Shown one piece after another: positions 47,511-58,415 of a stretch of DNA of 64,000 nt (position 1 is the stretch's first letter; every line of letters begins with the position of its first letter). Under the pieces are notes generated by a model, which saw only the letters and a program-made list of their open reading frames with translations, was not told the origin of the DNA and ran no database searches. The DNA comes from Guillardia theta CCMP2712 (lineage: Eukaryota > Cryptophyceae > Pyrenomonadales > Geminigeraceae): contig NW_005434631.1 of assembly GCF_000315625.1 (NCBI RefSeq), forward strand, positions 207,601 to 271,600. The letters are read 5' to 3'. The position numbers were made by a program, and so were the translations under genes.

Positions 47511-49932
47511 ATTTCTACTTGTTTCTGTTTTTGCCTCGTCGTCGCCCCCCGGCGACTCTCTGCCTCAAACTTTCGTCAGGTGGCAAGTCGGAATGCATCA
47601 AGCTCCTGAGCGAGCTCGGAGCAGATGTGAATGCAAGGAATGAGGTGAGCGATGATGATGATGGCGGAGACAATGATAATTGAGACGATGATGGAGATTG
47701 TGATAATTGAGACGATGATGGAGATTGTGATCGTTGTAGTGGTGATCATCTGGAGTTGATCGAGTTGTCGTCAGGGTGGGACAACGGCATTGATGCTCGC
47801 AGCCATGGAGGGTAAGAACAATCAAGGGATCATGGAGGGTGGACGGGAATGTTAGAGTTGTCAGCATGGGGGACAAGGAGGACATGTTGCTGCGGATGCG
47901 GCGGCTGGTCGTAAAAGACATCATTGCAGGACACACGCAAACGATTGCAAGTTTGGCTCAGTTGGGAGCAGACATCGATGCTGTAGAGAACGAGCTGATC
48001 CTTGAGGTCCCTTTAGTCCTCGTCCTCGTCCTCGCGTTCTTGTCCTCGGGTCTACTCCCTTTCTGCTCCTCTTCCCCGTCCTTTTCCTCTTTATTCCCTT
48101 CCTGAAGAGATTTACCGATTGGATCGCAGGAGGAGCACGTAAGTGAGAAGCTGAAGATTTTAGAAACGTCAGCACAGGAACCAGTACGTCCCCATCCTCC
48201 CTCCTCTGTCAGGACTTGACGACGAGCGTCAGGTCCTTGCCAGCAAGCTGCCAAGAGACGGCGCAGACACGGACAAGAGCATGGCGCTGGTTTCATCCTC
48301 ACAGCAGCAGCAGCAGCTGGTGAAGGAGGAGGGAAATACCCAGGTCACTTGCTGCTCCTTTGCTGCTCCCTCTCCTCCACTCCTCCTCCACTCGTGATCC
48401 ACTCCTCCTCCTGGTGCTTCTCCTTCTTCACCCCCACGGTTCATTGCTGCAGTTTCTGACCAGCTCAATTCCAGACCTTGTCCTCGGCATTTGCATCGAC
48501 ATTCACGGGGAGGATGATCAGTGACATCAAGAACAGTCTTGCACTCACTTCTTTGGTGATGATGATGAAAGAGTGTATTTGATTGTGCGATTTTGTGTGT
48601 ATTTTGTTTCATGATGATAATGATGGCAACCATGATCCTGAGAAGAGGATGTTGAGAATGCCAACCAACATGACGATGATAGAGATGATTCGCAGGACAA
48701 AAATTTCTTCTCTCGTGTCAGAGCCTTGTTAAACTTGTCCATGTTTAGTTGCACAGGAGCAACGTAAGGCGCTGATGACGTTCACCGCAGGGATCTCTAC
48801 GTGCTGTCGTCGGGTCAGATTTCGCTGCTCACCTCGATCGGATTCTCGGATTTGTTGCCCTCCCGCGGGAGATGGCAGAGTTTGTAAGCGATCTTTCCTC
48901 CTTTCTCCGCTCCTCCTGCCTCTCCATCTCCAGCTCATCCGTCTCTGCCTCAAGAACCCCGCCCCCCTGCCCTCTTTCCTTCCCCGTCCCCTCTCAAAAG
49001 CCTTCTGCTTTCTGCCTCCTTCCTCACTCGCTCGCTGCCTGTCGCCTCCGTTGCTTCCCCCTTCACTAACTTCAATCCAGCGTAATCACACCGGGGGCAT
49101 GAACGCTATCATGAAGGCAGCCGCCAGCGGTCACACGCAGGCGGTACAAGCTCTCGTCGAGCTCGGAGCCAACGTGAACGCAGTCAGCAAGGTGCTAGAG
49201 GAGCTGCATGAGCTACTCTCTTCCTCCTCCTCCACTCACTGTGAAGAATCCTATTTACCCCCTCCTCCACTCTCACTCTGCCTCCTTCCTCCGCCCGAAG
49301 GCGCTTCCCTGATGTCGTTCCTCTCCCCCCTCCTCTTTCTGAGTTTGGAAATCGTTTTTAATTTGGCGACAGGGTGGAATGTCTGCCCTCATGATAGCTG
49401 CCATGGGCGGGCACAAGCAGACTGTCAAGTACCTGTGCCATGTCATCGACGACGTCGACAGTCTCGACAAGGTCAGTGCTCCTCGTGGCTGCAGCGATGA
49501 CTGACCCGCCCGGACAGGAGGGGCACAACGCTGTCCAGTGGGCAGAGAGGACGGGGAACTGGGAGACAGCGAGGATGATCAAGGAGGCAGCGAGAGAGAA
49601 GAAGCTCCTCCAGCAAGCTAGTGAGCTGTGCGTGGGATGCTGATGGCTCTGACTGACTCTCTCTTCCTCCAGCTTACGAGGAGCTCGAGCCCTCCAGCGA
49701 GTTTCACATGGACAACAATGGACAGGACGAGACGGAGGACTCGTCTCCTGCTGCTGGCAGCCGAGCCAGGACGAGAGCAGATGCTGGTGACATCGTAGGA
49801 GCAGCGGACAGCGAGGACGGGCACCATGGCACGATAGAAGAGTTTCTTGAGCCTCTAGCTGATCTTCAGGTGGAGGAGGAGGTCAACGAGGATGCTGATG
49901 CGGAATCTGAGGAGCCTACAATACAAGTTTGA
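45395..49932 (+). CDS. PH domain - DUF4116-type repeats - ankyrin repeat protein
   Basis: ATG 45395 (MAESVMAE) splices to GRKFGRWFWIKNETH, EMKLPGFFENAYKTKCYCWI and FLTFQLDKWK, then ASCYDKVKFELRSISEGRAV and SPEDCQKWVTMLMKVGIFK: a full PH domain including the closing helix with its invariant Trp. Next (46330-46800) are two or three DUF4116-like repeats (FDRKIMLAAVRQNGLALQFG; VDREVVLQAIRQNCSAFSFA). Then ankyrin repeats, each on its own small exon: YSAMHAAAESGRVGLVHFLH, GTTPLMLAAMGGKSECIKLL, ITASL-type copy GHTQTIASLAQLGADIDAVE, GGMNAIMKAAASGHTQAVQA, GGMSALMIAAMGGHKQTVKY and EGHNAVQWAERTGNWETARM. The tail is acidic and ends at the TGA at 49930. The one-repeat-per-exon structure fits growth by exon duplication. 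Membrane-lipid binding by the PH domain with protein docking by ankyrins is inferred. The combination with DUF4116 is unusual. Confidence 0.78.
47458..47511. repeat. (CTCGTC)n hexamer array in an intron
   Basis: About nine CTCGTC units directly after the exon encoding TPLMLAAMG in the PH-ankyrin gene. Shorter related arrays occur at 48016-48040. Confidence 0.85.
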
Positions 49933-50127
49933 CCTCGAACCCTTTCATCCCCTCGTCCCCCCCTCCTCTCCCCTCCTCTCCACTATCCTCCCCTTCCCCC
50001 TTTCCCTCTTCTCCCCTCATCAGAGTTTCGTGAGCTAAGTACAGTCACAAAATCTTCATTCATGTGTCAACAAGCGCCTTGGGAGCTCTGGGGGTTCCCC
50101 CCACCTCATCACCAACCTCGGCCTCGC

Positions 50128-50844
50128 TTACTTGGGCACGTTGACAATCAAAGGGCCAACGTTGTCCCCAGTCTCCTGGTTGTGCTTGTTGTGCGCACCA
50201 TCGCATCTGACATGGAGGGTAAGCAGAGGCAGCGGCAGGAACACATTTAAAGGTCCTTACTTGGGGAAAGTCGCGGATTTCCAGCACCTGCAATAGACCA
50301 CCTTCTGGCCAGGCTCAATGGTATCCTGTGGATAATAGGAGGATCAGATGGCAGGACAATGAACGTGGGGGTGGGAGGAGGAGGAGGAGGAGGAGGAGGA
50401 GGAGGAGGAGGAGGAGGAGGAATATCCAAGATTGCAAAGAGGAGAGTAGAAATCCGAAAACGGCAGTAGCGACACAATGAGGAGGAGTTGGATACAGAGA
50501 GGAAGAGATCCTGATCCGCAGGGTGTACAAAGAGCTCGATGAAGACAGAAGGAGGGAAAGAAATGCAGAGAAATAGATAGAAAAAGGAGGGAGAAGAATC
50601 CGATGATATGGAAGGATCAGGGATATTGTTTTCACGAGGAGATCATCACCGTGGTGGCGACTTTGGGGTTGTCGAGCTCGATCTTGTGGTTGATCTTGCC
50701 CGACATCTTGACGGAGGTAGCGGCAGCAGAAGCAAAGGCTCTGGAGGAGCGAACAGGGAGGCTGGAGAGGGAGGAGAGAGCGGGAGGAGCGAACGCAGAG
50801 GCGCAGGAAGCGGCGGCAGTGAGCATGAAGACGCGGTTGAGCAT
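50128..50844 (-). CDS. CDGSH iron-sulfur (NEET) protein with plastid-type bipartite presequence
   Basis: Three exons: 50844-50650, one near 50265-50325, and about 50128-50205, joined in phase. The mature part reads [36 protein letters not shown] and [20 protein letters not shown], ending LIVNVPK at the TAA at 50128. C-x-C-x2-S-x3-P-x-C-D-G-x2-H is the complete 3-Cys-1-His ligand set for a redox-active 2Fe-2S cluster, close to mitoNEET (CISD1). Instead of the mitoNEET membrane anchor it has a signal peptide ([17 protein letters not shown]) followed by [20 protein letters not shown], the Phe-Ala-Pro transit peptide start typical of secondary red plastids. Plastid stromal location is therefore likely, as for the plant NEET protein, which is also plastidic. 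The long intron 1 holds a GGA repeat (50376-50420). Confidence 0.85.
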
Positions 50845-51518
50845 AGTGGAGGATTGAACAGCCCCCACCCCAACTCTGCTTTTATTTACTCAACCCGTGG
50901 AAAAACAAGGAGGCTTGCATTGAAATTTCTTTCCAAATATTCAAATATAGAGACAGTACAATCAGTCAAATTTCAAAAATACGATCTCAATCATGGTTGC
51001 GTCAGGGTGGGGGTCATCGGCCGCAAGTATTATAGAACCCGAGGTCCGTCGAGTACCTACCCAAGTCAGAGGTATTTCTAGGAGTTGAAGGGGGTACTTG
51101 ATACTGACACATAAGAGAGAGTTGGGGCAAGGGGTAGAGGTAGGTCACAGCTCAAGTACCCGGTACCTAGTCATCCCCCCGCCGGCCTCCCGGGCCGGAG
51201 TCCGGCGGCTCGCCGGCGCCGGACTCTGACCGAGTCCAGCGGGGGCCGCGTGGCCCGACCGGGTTTGCCACCGGGTGTCAGGCCCCCGTCAAGCGGCCCG
51301 GCCCGGCCCTGAGTGCTAGTGAAGCCATAGCGACATCCGCTGAGGCCGATGATGTGCCGCAGCCTCCCATAGGGAAGAAAACTGATCGCAAAAACCGTTG
51401 AACAGAGAGCAAATTAAAAAAGCAAGAGAGTCGGAGAGCAAAAGAAGAGCTCGTTCACGGCAGTGAGTCAGACGACTGTGGTGGAGGAGAGAACCTCCTG
51501 CCTTCATCTCATCGCTCT
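50845..51518. promoter_or_regulatory. Intergenic region with GGGGTA motifs and GC-rich CCGGCC island
   Basis: Upstream of the NEET gene. AT-rich to 51060, then GGGGTACTTGA and GGGGTAGAGGTAGG with CCGGTACC (51080-51175), then a very GC-rich block (51177-51312). No coding sequence or other RNA gene recognised. Confidence 0.4.
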
Positions 51519-51591
51519 TGGACAACCCGGGTATCGATCCCGGTGCCTCTCGCATGCTAAGCGAGCGCTCTACCATCTGAGCTAGTCGCCC
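51519..51591 (-). tRNA. tRNA-Ala (anticodon AGC)
   Basis: 73-nt cloverleaf on the minus strand without intron: acceptor GGGCGAC pairs with GTTGTCC, D-stem GCTC/GAGC, anticodon stem CTCGC/GCGAG with loop TTAGCAT (AGC), T-stem CCGGG/CCCGG with loop ATCGATA, discriminator A. The G3-U70 wobble pair, the identity element of alanyl-tRNA synthetase, is present. The D arm to T-arm sequence is almost that of plant cytosolic tRNA-Ala. 3' CCA is not encoded. Confidence 0.96.
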
Positions 51592-51922
51592 GTGGAGGAT
51601 AAGGTCGAATCACTGTTCATATAGGGAAGGGGTGGTCCTTGCTCCTGGTGGTGGTCCTTTCGCTGGTGGTTCTGGTGGGGTAGTTTTGAGTGATTTGTGG
51701 GGGTAGAGGTGGTCTTTGAGGATGTAGGGGGTAGGGGTAGTACAGTAGTGAAGGAATGGTTTCATGGCGATGGACTTGTGGTGGAGGGCAAGTGGAAGAG
51801 GAGAGAAGCAAAGAGCACTGTTGACACAAGTATTCCAACATCCCCACGATCTTCTACCCCTCCTCCTCTCACTCCTCCTCTCCCCAATCCCTCTCCTTCT
51901 CTTGCTGCCTCCCCTCACTTGG

Positions 51923-54900
51923 TCAGTTCTTCGGTTTCTTCTTGCTGTAGAACTTCTCGAAGTCCTTGTGGCGAGGCCCTGCGGGCTGAGCAAGGGGTTC
52001 AGTTGAATCAACTCCCTCTCCCTGCTCTGCTCACCCTCTGTCTCTCATACTCTCCATACACCAGACTCTTGCCGCCGCTCAGGCCGCTCATGCTCCCAGA
52101 GACTCGTTTCACCTTGCACGCAACGTCAACATGGCTTTGGAGGAGGTACATGCAAGCTCAGGGCTCACCGATCCTGTTCCGTAGGCTCCAGCAGACTGGA
52201 GAGCAGCCTGTACGCGTTCCTTGGCTTCTTTCCCTGCCAACTGAGTAAGAGGAGAGCGGAAACCAAGAGCGAAGTGTTACTGTCTTCGATGGCGAGCTGC
52301 AGCAGATCCTTCTCAAGCTCTGTACCGCCATACTTGCCTGCATGGCGCATCAACAGCGGGGGGGGAGGCAGCAAGGAGCGACCTGCGCCCTTGTTCATGG
52401 TGAAGATGTCCAGTCCGCGATGGTCCTCGAGCTGTGTGACAACCTTGAACGCGTAGCCCTGCATGCGCGTCAGGAGGATGAGGAAGGGCTCTGTTCTCAC
52501 CTGATCCACTAGATATCTCTGTCGCTTCGTCGAGTAGTACATCTCCTGCGTGTCCTGCGATGGTTGAGGGGCGCGGGGAGGAGGGCACGAGTTCACCTTG
52601 GATACGAGGGTATAGAAATGCGCGTTGTATCGGGCATTGGAACTGTAGGCCGTCAGAGACGGGAATGCCTTCCGTCCTGCCTCGTGTTACCCGGGTTTGG
52701 GGCGGAGGATGCGGCCAAGTCGTTGAGCTTCCTTCTGCCTTGACCCGAAGTTGGAAGAGATCTGCTCGCAAGGGAGGGTGAGCAGCGCGAGCTCGTTGCT
52801 GGGACTCTCCCACCTGGATGATGACGGAGGCGTCGGGGAGATCGATGGCGGCATCTCCGACGGACGACCTTGCATGCATCTCAGCGTCTTGATGTGACCA
52901 GGGAGCCTTCTTACATGAACAGCGTCTTGACCTCGGAGCTCGCGTCACGAAACTTGCTCAGGACCTTGCAACGCATGGGTCAGGATGGCAGGGCGAGAGG
53001 CTACCATGGTCCAATCACCTCCTCCCTCGTCGCTGCATCGTCATCTCCGGTCATGCAACGACGATTCATCCGATCGCTGTGGAAGGCGATGAGACAAGTA
53101 GCAGCAGCGCCAAGGAAGGCAACCTGTAGGCAACGATGGGACGAAGGTCGTCGGAGAACACAATGATCTTGTGCCCAGCCTCCTCCCAAAAATGAATCTG
53201 GTCCACCAACCATCACCTCAGAACAAGCAGCATCGCAAGTTTCTCACAAGAAATTCCACGGCAGCAAGTTTGTTTGGATTCATGATCCATAGATCCTTTC
53301 TCTGTGAACATCCTCAGTTGTCAACAAGAAGGTTGATCGATTCCTTCTGAACCTGCCGGGCTGTGGATTCAAGGTACGTTCGCATGAAGAGAGGTGTCAT
53401 CGGGCACCAAACCTCCACACATTGAACTCTTTAGCTCATGTTAGGAGCAGGGAGAACCCGAAGAAAAACAGCTGACCTTGCAAGATATCCTTGGTTTGAG
53501 AGATCCTGCCAGTCTGCCTGTAGGAAAAGAATCAACAGGGTCTTGGAAGTACGACAGTGAACAAGCAACCTCATAGAGCTTCGGCCCTATCAGATTCTTG
53601 AGCTCTTTGATCTTGTCGTCTTCACGGACGAGCGTCGCCGTCAGTCCAAGCTTGCAGTGGGCATTCACTACGTTGAGAACTTGCCAGAACTTCTCAGCAA
53701 AACTCAGGTGAACCTCGTCCAGCACTATGATCCCCCACTGCCGCTTCTTGATCTCTTCGATCAGCGCCTCACCCGCCTTCGATCTCTTCTTGTCCAACGT
53801 GATCATAGGATAGGTTGTGATAAGGAGTTTCCCAAGAGGCTTGTTCTGCCAGTCTCCTCCTTTGCTCAGAAAGCAAGTAACGTCTGACTCCTTCACGTTG
53901 GTCCAGGTGCTGGTGAACTGCTGCTTCCACTGCGTCACCGCCATGGACGTATTGCAGATCACAGCAGCGCACTTCTTGATATTCGCAACAGCTGAGATCC
54001 CAACCAGCGTCTTGCCTGCACCACAGGGGAGGACGATGAAACCCGAACGAGCTCTGCCGTGCGAGAACATCTTGGAAAGGGATTTCTCTTGGTAGGAGCG
54101 AATGAAAGTCCCTGGCCGGGCCTCGATCTTGAGGTCCGGAGTGACCCTGTCGTTTGCGAAGTCATACTCCTCGAGCACGGGCAGGTTGATCTCAAGGCAC
54201 TGCTTCTTCACATCAAGGTGCATGCTCCGACGGATCTCGATCTGCCACATCTGAGACCTCGGCACGTCGTTCCCACGGACGTCAGCCCCGCTGTCATCTT
54301 CACCGATCTCGATGAGATCTTCCAGTGCAGCCACCTCGTCCTTCCTTGCCTCGTCCTTCTTCGCCCCTTTGTCGTCATTCAGCGCCCCCATGGACGGCTC
54401 ACCCTTGCCCAACACGTTCATGCCCTCTGGCAGGGAAGGCATGTCGGTGTCGTTGAGGATGCCTTGACCTTCCCTTCCAGTCATTGCGCTCTTGATGACA
54501 TCGTCTCCTCTCAGCCGCTCATAGATTGCCTTGGAAGGAGTCTCCAGGAAGAAGCGGTCATCCACTATCACCTGGTACACCCTGTCACTCGCATGCTACA
54601 CAATACAGGGAGCGTCCCAACCATCTTCACTTTTCCGTACACAGCTGTGCAGTTGCGGATGAAGTTCTCAATGGATGTCGGCACTCGCGTCTTGCACAGC
54701 ATGCTGAGCCGAGAGATGATGGTCTCAGAGTCCAACCCGATGGAGACCGCAGCGTGCAGGGAGTGCTGTTATGCAACAAAGTGAGCCCAGGACATGTAAG
54801 AGGAAGATGCAAGTCGTTGCAAGGACACGAAGGGCACTTGCCTGTGTCATCTCATACTCATTGATGTATTCGCACCTACTGACCGGCTCCGCAATAGCGA

Positions 54901-55300
54901 TCATGAAGTCTTCAGCGTACTTGAAGAAGGGAGAGAATCGTTCAAGGAAGCAGTGTTTGTTCCTCCCCACACACAAGGGCCGTGTTGAATGGTCTCCTTT
55001 CAGTTGTAGATCGCTCCAGTCTTTCTCTTCCTCTTCTTCATCCTCGTCTTCCGAGTCGCCAACCTCGCTCTGTGCTTCCTCCTCCTCCGACTTCTGCTTC
55101 TCCGATGGGGGCAGAATTTTCAGTTTGATCCTCCCGCTGCTCTCCTTCTCTCCTCCTCCTCCCCCTCCTCCTGAAGTGACTCTTGAATCCTCACTATCGG
55201 CTCTCTCTCCTCCTCCGTCTCCTCCCTCGTCTCCTCCCTCCCTCCTCCTCTTCTCAGGCCCTCCTCCCATGGACGCCCAACAGAGAACAGGGATCCTCAT
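51923..55300 (-). CDS. ERCC3: XPB/ERCC3/Ssl2, DNA translocase subunit of TFIIH
   Basis: XPB drives promoter opening and nucleotide excision repair as part of TFIIH. The start is ATG 55300 or 55270 ([14 protein letters not shown]), with an acidic N terminus. Then come [48 protein letters not shown]-type [20 protein letters not shown] and [20 protein letters not shown]. The helicase core follows: [34 protein letters not shown] (Walker A, about 54015), [19 protein letters not shown] (DEVH box, about 53715), [16 protein letters not shown]-terminal exons: [72 protein letters not shown] and [18 protein letters not shown] (motif VI and thumb-like region). Last exon [20 protein letters not shown], stop at 51923. 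The RED-equivalent motif reads VREDDK. All expected parts are present. Confidence 0.93.
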
Positions 55301-56258
55301 CCCCGCTCAACCCCGCACTATCTGCCTCAGTGCCGGCCTACTGACCGGCCGGGCCCAGTACCGGGCCAAAGAGTACGCTGTCAGTACCCTTGGGAGTTGA
55401 AGGAACAGAACAAAGGGGGGTGGGGTAGGGAAATTCGGAGCTGTATACGTGGGGTACAAAGTAGCACATTTGGGGGTGAAGGCGAATATAGGGGGGGTAC
55501 TTTGACGGAGGTCAGCGGCCTCTGGTTTCTATAAGGACCCCTCCCGTCATGCACCCATAAATTTTCTATCCAACCGGTTATATTTACTGTAATGATACCC
55601 GTACTCAGATAACCCCCACCTCCCTGCAAACACTGGCACCCTCACATATAAATCGTGTCGAGATTCCCCCGGTCCATGCCGAGGAGAAGCAGGGAGTGGG
55701 AGGGAAAGGAATGAGGGGAGGGCAGGAAAGCACAAGACAGATCGACTGGTGACTATCTCGATGATAGAATGGCTCGGAGGGACAAAGAACGATGTTGAGT
55801 TGAGACTCATGTTGTGCAGGTAGAACACACACAATCAGAAACGAATGGGAAGACTCATGCGTAGGTAGGGAAATTGAGAGTAGGCTGCATCCCGACCAAT
55901 GCAGAGCAAAGCGTTCAAGTTTTGAGGCACAGATTCAAGCTGCTTTTGTTGGGAAAGAGAACCCAAGAGGCATGGAAAGGGGAACGCAACGAGAAATAGT
56001 GGGATCTTTGTGTTTGCGGGCAAGAGAAAACGATTTATTGAGGGGTTCATTATTTCTTGTACACCTCCAATACTAGAATGTGTGCAAGACTCAGGCAAAA
56101 GAGAAGCTTTCATGGAGCCATCTTTCAAATGGAAGAAGTAGAAACAGAAATAAGAGTAGATGGAGAACGGGGAGTTAGGTCTAAAAGCTCATTGCGTATA
56201 TCATCGGCACGCTAAGACCCTTGGTTCTCGGCCCCTTTGCTAACTCGTTTGTGTGAAG
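55301..56258. promoter_or_regulatory. Divergent intergenic region, XPB / plastid protein, with GTACC and GGGGTA motifs
   Basis: About 950 bp. The XPB side has a GGCCGGGCC / AGTACCGGG block (55338-55365) and several GGGGTA/GGGGGTAC motifs (55420-55500). The rest (55700-56250) is plain. No coding segment recognised on either strand. Confidence 0.4.
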
Positions 56259-56722
56259 ATGATGCAGAAGGCTTTGTTTGGACTTCTCTTGCTCTACGTG
56301 AGCGGCGCATCCGCTTTCGCTCCTTCCATGTCGCTTCCTCGCAAGCTTCCCCTCAGCAGATCCCACGTCCAGAGCAAGCAGTCCACCGTCTGCAGCATGG
56401 ATCGCTCTCAGTTCGCCAATGCTGCTGTATCTTCTGCTCTCATTGCATCCATTGCCTTGTTCTCCCCTGCTATCGCTCCTGTCGACGCTGCAGTAGCTCC
56501 CAACCCCTATGCTAAGGTGGCATTACTTCACTTTTGTTGATGTATCTCTCATGCCCATCACAGGATCAGCCTACCGAGGTTAAGACTGAGACCAAGAAGA
56601 GCGAAGGAGGAAACGCTGGTCTGGTCGCTATCCCCCTTCTTGCAGGCTTGGCCCTTTCCTACCCTTTCTTTTCCCGTAGCACGGAGAGACTCGTCGAGAA
56701 GGCGCAGGGCAAGAGGAAGTAA
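56259..56722 (+). CDS. Small plastid-targeted (probably thylakoid) single-span membrane protein, family not recognised
   Basis: Two exons, with the intron after PNPYAK (donor GTGGCA near 56516; acceptor CACAG at 56563). The N terminus is a signal peptide (MMQKALFGLLLLYVSGASA) followed by FAPSMSLPRKLPLSRSHV, the Phe-Ala-Pro plastid transit signature. A second hydrophobic stretch (VSSALIASIALFSPAIAPVD) ending in D-A-A-V-A looks like a thylakoid-transfer segment with a lumenal peptidase site, so a tripartite leader is likely. The mature protein (about 60 residues) has a charged N terminus (PTEVKTETKKSEGG), one membrane span (AGLVAIPLLAGLALSYPFF) and a basic tail ending GKRK. Size and topology resemble nuclear-encoded small photosystem subunits, but I cannot assign one. 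The first of two adjacent ATGs is taken. Confidence 0.72.
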
Positions 56723-56912
56723 ACGAGCCTCCTGAGGTTCTGCTCTGGAACATCCTCACGATCTGATATACTCCATTCGCCGAAAGATTTTGGATATGAC
56801 TTTCGTAGTTTGGTTCATAGCAAATAAAACAATACAATATCAAAGACTAAGGAAGCTAGCTTCCATCCAGCTTTCTCACGCAATAGATATTTGTGATCTT
56901 GTGCTCCGCTGA

Positions 56913-58415
56913 TCAAGGCATTCCTCTCCACACGTACACAATATCATGATGGCCTTGCCCGTTAAATTTGGAGGAGGCGCAACGAGTGTAGGCACCCATA
57001 TCAGGAAACCAGATCCAGTCACCCACATTCAGTTCTGGGAGTCTCGTGCAAGGCAGCACAACATCGATACTGTCACACGTGGGGCCGAACAGCTTCGTAG
57101 GTACAATGCGCACCGGATCGACGGGATCAAAGAGAACATGCGGAACCACGACTGCGTGATCGAATACCACACAGTTGAAGGATCCGTAGCAGCCATCATT
57201 GATATACAGCGCAACCTCGGGAGCATTGTCCTCACCGACTGCCTCTGACTTCTTGAATACTAGGATGTCTTGACCATCGTTCTCCTTGCCGGGTCTGGCC
57301 CCAAAAGACTCAATCTCAGCAGTATCTGCAAGCTGTGACTCGCTAAGCTGTCTCTTGGCAATGACAGCAACTGCGTAGGTATGGCTGGCACAAACCATGT
57401 ACCTGCCAGGCTCTGCAATGATCTGAACTCCTGAAGATGGAGGAAAGAAGTGATCCAAAGCGTCGGACAAAGTCAATGCAACATCTCGGAACGAAAATTC
57501 ACCATCGTCTGTCCCAGGGAATCCTCCACCGCAATCGAGAAGAACTGGATTGAATCCATAGCTAGAGGCGAGATCGAAAGCTTCCCTGGCAGATTCCACG
57601 GCATCCGCGAACGGTTTGAGATCCCCACAGCCCGATCCCACGTGAAAGCTGAAGCCAACCACATTGATTCCCAAGGCCTTGCTCGTTTGCAGGAGCGCGT
57701 CCCACTCGTGCTTCGGGGCTCCAAATTTGGAGTTGAAGCGACAGACGGATTTCGAGTCATCGACAGCGATCCGGATCACAATTTCTGCATCGGGGAAGAT
57801 GTCAGCAATCTTGTAAAGCTCCTCAATGTTGTCTGCAGTCATCTTCTTCACACCGGACCTCTTCGCAAAGCTAATCATACTTGCTTGCTTGCAAGGATTT
57901 GCATATATAATCCTGGAAGGCTCCACACCAAGTTCCAAAGCAGCCTTGATTTCAGCCTTACTGGCGCAGTCGAAGCCACAACCAGCAAGGGCCAGCATTC
58001 GGGCAATGTATGCGTCGTTGTTACATTTCACGGCGTAGAATGGCTTTACTCTTGGAAGAAGCACTTTCCATTGGTTGAGTTTTGCAAGGACAGTCGTAAG
58101 ATCGACGACGTAGAATGGATCTTGATCGGTGAGCTCAGTGGAAATGTCAGCAAGCAGCTTGCTCATTTCCATCGTTGCATCGATCTTGCGAACACACTCG
58201 TCATCTAGGATGGATTCCACTCCTTTGTTCTCCATGAAGACTTCAGGGCCCCATTTGTCGCAGTCCGGCTGGTCCGGACAAACTCCCTTTTCATCTGCAG
58301 AAATAGATGCCAGTGCATTCTTCTGGTCGATAACATCACTGTTGTTGCTGGTGATGCCTGCAAGGTCTGCATGAATCCTGTCAGGGAGGACGGCCGGGAT
58401 ACAAGGAGCTTCCAT
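56913..58415 (-). CDS. ODC1: Ornithine decarboxylase (PLP-dependent, fold type III)
   Basis: Intronless 500-residue enzyme that makes putrescine from ornithine, the first step of polyamine synthesis. The catalytic lysine is in PFYAVKCNNDAYIARML (Schiff base with PLP). Then SKAEIKAALELGVEPSRIIY, FSFHVGSGCGDLKPFADAVE (the His/Ser that stack on PLP), LLDCGGGFPGTDDGEFSF (phosphate-binding Gly loop), IIAEPGRYMV and, at the C-terminal end, YINDGCYGSFNCVVFDHA with the conserved active-site Cys, followed by FGPTCDSIDVV and VGDWIWFPDMGAYT. The frame starts at ATG 58415. The N terminus is about 50 residues longer than usual and includes Cys/Pro-rich sequence, and the mammalian C-terminal degradation tail is absent. 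The upstream 1.2 kb is rich in GGGGTA motifs. Very confident. Confidence 0.96.
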   Translation of the reverse strand: MEAPCIPAVLPDRIHADLAGITSNNSDVIDQKNALASISADEKGVCPDQPDCDKWGPEVFMENKGVESILDDECVRKIDATMEMSKLLADISTELTDQDPFYVVDLTTVLAKLNQWKVLLPRVKPFYAVKCNNDAYIARMLALAGCGFDCASKAEIKAALELGVEPSRIIYANPCKQASMISFAKRSGVKKMTADNIEELYKIADIFPDAEIVIRIAVDDSKSVCRFNSKFGAPKHEWDALLQTSKALGINVVGFSFHVGSGCGDLKPFADAVESAREAFDLASSYGFNPVLLDCGGGFPGTDDGEFSFRDVALTLSDALDHFFPPSSGVQIIAEPGRYMVCASHTYAVAVIAKRQLSESQLADTAEIESFGARPGKENDGQDILVFKKSEAVGEDNAPEVALYINDGCYGSFNCVVFDHAVVVPHVLFDPVDPVRIVPTKLFGPTCDSIDVVLPCTRLPELNVGDWIWFPDMGAYTRCASSKFNGQGHHDIVYVWRGMP

